In this document: in pieces, positions 12,498 to 14,628 of the stretch
How the letters are laid out: every line of letters starts with the position of its first letter
How positions within the stretch are numbered: the first letter of the stretch is position 1
Source of the DNA: Gammaproteobacteria bacterium
Lineage (GTDB): Bacteria; Pseudomonadota; Gammaproteobacteria; Pseudomonadales; Azotimanducaceae
Assembly (NCBI GenBank): GCA_002719135.1
Contig: PBGU01000037.1
Span: 4,719-19,346, forward strand
Direction of reading: 5' to 3'
DNA: 14,628 nucleotides
The notes under the pieces: generated by a model
What the model was told of the DNA's origin: nothing
What the model saw: the letters and a program-made list of their open reading frames with translations, nothing else
The model's database searches: none
Position numbers and translations under genes: made by a program

Positions 12498-14048
12498 ATG
12501 CAGCAACTAAATCCATCTGAAATTAGCGACATCATCAAAGCGCGCATCGAAAACCTCGATATTTCATCGCAACCGCAAAACGAGGGCACCGTAGTTAGTG
12601 TGTCTGACGGGATCGTACGTGTTCATGGTCTGGCTGAAGCCCAATATGGGGAGATGATTGAGTTTGATGGCGGCCTGTACGGCATGGCGCTGAATCTTGA
12701 GCGAGACTCCGTAGGCGTGGTCGTTCTTGGCGATTACAAAGGCCTCTCCGAGGGTGCGACAGCTCGCTGCACCCAGCGAATTCTTGAGGTTCCGGTTGGA
12801 ACCGAGCTGCTGGGACGAGTGGTTGACTCATTGGGTAACCCAATCGACGGCAAAGGCCCGCTCAATGCCTCAACCACGGCACCCATCGAGAAAGTCGCCC
12901 CGGGTGTGATCGCCCGGCAGTCAGTCGACCAACCGGTGCAGATGGGCATCAAGTGTATCGATGCCATGGTCCCGATAGGCCGGGGTCAGCGCGAGTTGAT
13001 TATCGGCGATCGCCAAATAGGCAAAACAGCAATCGCCGTGGACGCAATCATTAATCAAAGGGGGAAGGGGATTAAATGTATCTACGTGGCCATAGGTCAA
13101 AAGATGTCGACCATTGCAAACGTGGTAAGAACGCTAGAAGAACATGGCGCCATGGACCACACCATTGTTGTTGGGGCGAGCGCTTCGGACCCTGCGCCAA
13201 TGCAGTATATCGCGCCATATTCTGGTTGCAGTATGGGCGAGTTCTTCCGTGACCGCGGGGAAGATGCCCTGATTATTTATGACGATCTGACCAAGCAGGC
13301 TTGGGCGTATCGACAAATTTCTCTCCTCTTGCGTCGTCCGCCGGGGCGTGAAGCCTATCCCGGGGATATTTTTTATCTTCACTCGCGACTTCTTGAGCGC
13401 GCGGCTAGAGTTAATGCTGATTATGTGGAGCGAGAGACCGATGGCGAGGTCACCGGAAAGACCGGCTCTCTTACTGCGCTTCCAATCATTGAGACCCAAG
13501 CAGGGGACGTCTCCGCCTTCGTGCCGACTAACGTAATTTCGATTACCGACGGTCAAATTTTCCTCGAGCTAGACCGATTCAATGCCGGCACTCGGCCAGC
13601 GATGAGCCCAGGCATTTCGGTATCCAGAGTAGGTGGTAATGCCCAGGTGCCCTTCATCAAGAAGATCTCTGGAGGCATCAAGCTTGCCTTGGCTCAGTAT
13701 CGAGAGCTGGCCGCCTTTTCGCAATTTGCTTCGGACCTTGATGAGGCGACTCGACGCCGCTTAGAACATGGCGAAAGGGTCGAAGAGCTGATGAAACAGC
13801 CACAGTTTTCGCCCATGACCGTATCGGAGATGGGACTTGTTCTTTATGCGGCGAGCGAGGGCTTCCTTGAAGACGTACCCGTCGATCGCGTGCTCGACTT
13901 TGAGCAAGACTTGCTTACCTATATGAACTCGGAACATGGGGAGTGGATGAACAGTATTACCGAGACAGGCGAGTATTCCGACGAAATTGTTGATTACATG
14001 AAGACGGCGATCGAGACATTTAAATCGACCCACAGCTACGGTGATTAA
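12498..14048 (+). CDS. atpA: ATP synthase F1 subunit alpha
   Basis: Alpha alternates with beta in the F1 hexamer and holds the non-catalytic nucleotide sites. The 516-residue protein (E. coli 513) starts MQQLNPSEISDIIKARIENL. It has the P-loop GDRQIGKT (170-177), where E. coli has Thr instead of Ile at the fifth position, and AIGQKMSTIANV. PGISVSRVGG supplies the arginine that reaches into the catalytic site on beta. The ATG at 12498 is preceded by a weak AGGTAATT. It lies 16 bases after atpH and 2 bases before atpG. All expected domains are present and uninterrupted. Confidence 0.98.
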   Translation: MQQLNPSEISDIIKARIENLDISSQPQNEGTVVSVSDGIVRVHGLAEAQYGEMIEFDGGLYGMALNLERDSVGVVVLGDYKGLSEGATARCTQRILEVPVGTELLGRVVDSLGNPIDGKGPLNASTTAPIEKVAPGVIARQSVDQPVQMGIKCIDAMVPIGRGQRELIIGDRQIGKTAIAVDAIINQRGKGIKCIYVAIGQKMSTIANVVRTLEEHGAMDHTIVVGASASDPAPMQYIAPYSGCSMGEFFRDRGEDALIIYDDLTKQAWAYRQISLLLRRPPGREAYPGDIFYLHSRLLERAARVNADYVERETDGEVTGKTGSLTALPIIETQAGDVSAFVPTNVISITDGQIFLELDRFNAGTRPAMSPGISVSRVGGNAQVPFIKKISGGIKLALAQYRELAAFSQFASDLDEATRRRLEHGERVEELMKQPQFSPMTVSEMGLVLYAASEGFLEDVPVDRVLDFEQDLLTYMNSEHGEWMNSITETGEYSDEIVDYMKTAIETFKSTHSYGD

Positions 14049-14050
14049 CG

Positions 14051-14628
14051 ATGGCGGTCGGTAGAGAGATCAAGAAGAAGATCGGAAGCGTCGAAAATAC
14101 GCAAAAGGTCACGCGGGCGATGCAAATGGTCGCGGCGAGCAAGATGCGACGGACCCAGGATCGAATGAATGAAGCGCGGCCGTATGCTCATCGAATTCGC
14201 GATGTCATTGCGCATCTCGCTAATGCGAACCCTGAATACAAGCACGTCTTTATGCAGACTCGAGCAATCAAGCGTGTCGGCTACATCGTTGTCACGTCTG
14301 ACAAGGGACAGTGTGGGGGCCTCAACGCGAATCTGCTTAGAACGTTGGTTCGGCAGATGCAAGAACAGCAAACTAATGGCATTGAGGTCGAGCTCTCATT
14401 GGTTGGGAAAAAGGCCGCCGCTTTTTTTCGGTCGGTCGGGGGCAACGTGGTGGCCGCGATCAATGAGGTAGGCGAAACACCCGAGTTAGAAACGCTACTT
14501 GGTGGTGTGAAAGTTATGTTGGATGCCTTTGAGGAAGGGCAGATTGATCGACTGGATATTCTTTCGAATGAATTTGTAAATACCATGACTCAAAGCCCCA
14601 CGTTCAATCAGCTTCTGCCGTTGGAGCC
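14051..14628 (+). CDS. atpG: ATP synthase F1 subunit gamma (3' end truncated by window edge)
   Basis: Gamma is the central rotating shaft of F1. The visible 192 residues (E. coli full length 287) begin MAVGREIKKKIGSVENTQKVTRAM and continue with MVAASKMRR, both hallmarks of the N-terminal coiled-coil helix. VTSDKGQCGGLNANL matches E. coli VSTDRGLCGGLN, and the window ends within NQLLPLE. The frame is open at base 14628, so about 95 residues including the C-terminal helix are missing. The ATG at 14051 lies 2 bases after the atpA stop, with GGTGA as a weak ribosome-binding site. atpD and atpC would be expected next. Confidence 0.98.
   Translation, partial: MAVGREIKKKIGSVENTQKVTRAMQMVAASKMRRTQDRMNEARPYAHRIRDVIAHLANANPEYKHVFMQTRAIKRVGYIVVTSDKGQCGGLNANLLRTLVRQMQEQQTNGIEVELSLVGKKAAAFFRSVGGNVVAAINEVGETPELETLLGGVKVMLDAFEEGQIDRLDILSNEFVNTMTQSPTFNQLLPLE

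Noticed and set aside
1..14628. Mobile elements, CRISPR arrays, tRNA genes, defence or toxin-antitoxin systems
   Set aside because: No transposase, integrase, direct-repeat array, cloverleaf or accessory gene was found; nearly all bases belong to conserved core genes.

Overview
This window is the replication-origin neighbourhood of a non-enteric gammaproteobacterial chromosome. The gene order is dnaA (minus strand), candidate oriC, then on the plus strand rpmH-rnpA-yidD-yidC-mnmE, mnmG-rsmG-parA-parB and atpI-atpB-atpE-atpF-atpH-atpA-atpG. This is the order known from Pseudomonas-like gammaproteobacteria. The proteins resemble E. coli family members closely over long stretches (DnaA domain IV, c subunit, MnmG, YidC C-terminus). 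GC content looks moderate, a little above 50%. I cannot name a genus from sequence alone.

Region 1 (1-1770): dnaA runs leftward and is nearly complete; only its last few codons lie beyond the left edge. Between dnaA and rpmH is a non-coding stretch of about 460 bp. It holds three strong DnaA boxes, weaker ones, two A+T-rich blocks and a (CAA)5 run, which together make a good oriC candidate. A near-consensus sigma70 promoter for rpmH abuts the right A+T-rich block.

Region 2 (1771-5568): rpmH, rnpA, yidD, yidC and mnmE overlap one another end to end. This places ribosomal protein L34, the RNase P protein, two membrane-protein insertion factors and a tRNA-modification GTPase in one translationally coupled chain. 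Four of the five use GTG or TTG starts.

Region 3 (5639-9766): mnmG, rsmG, parA and parB form a second cluster. MnmG partners MnmE in wobble-uridine modification, RsmG methylates 16S rRNA, and ParA/ParB segregate the origin. A degenerate parS-like site lies inside parB.

Region 4 (9767-14628): a 156-bp intergenic stretch contains an inverted repeat, a perfect TATAAT and a 12-bp palindrome. It precedes the atp operon, which encodes AtpI, the complete Fo (a, c, b) and delta, alpha and partial gamma of F1; beta and epsilon presumably follow outside the window.

I find no mobile elements, CRISPR arrays, tRNA or rRNA genes, and no previously undescribed system. The most interesting material is the origin architecture, the dense use of non-ATG starts with overlaps, a divergent RsmG and the unexplained palindrome ahead of atpI.
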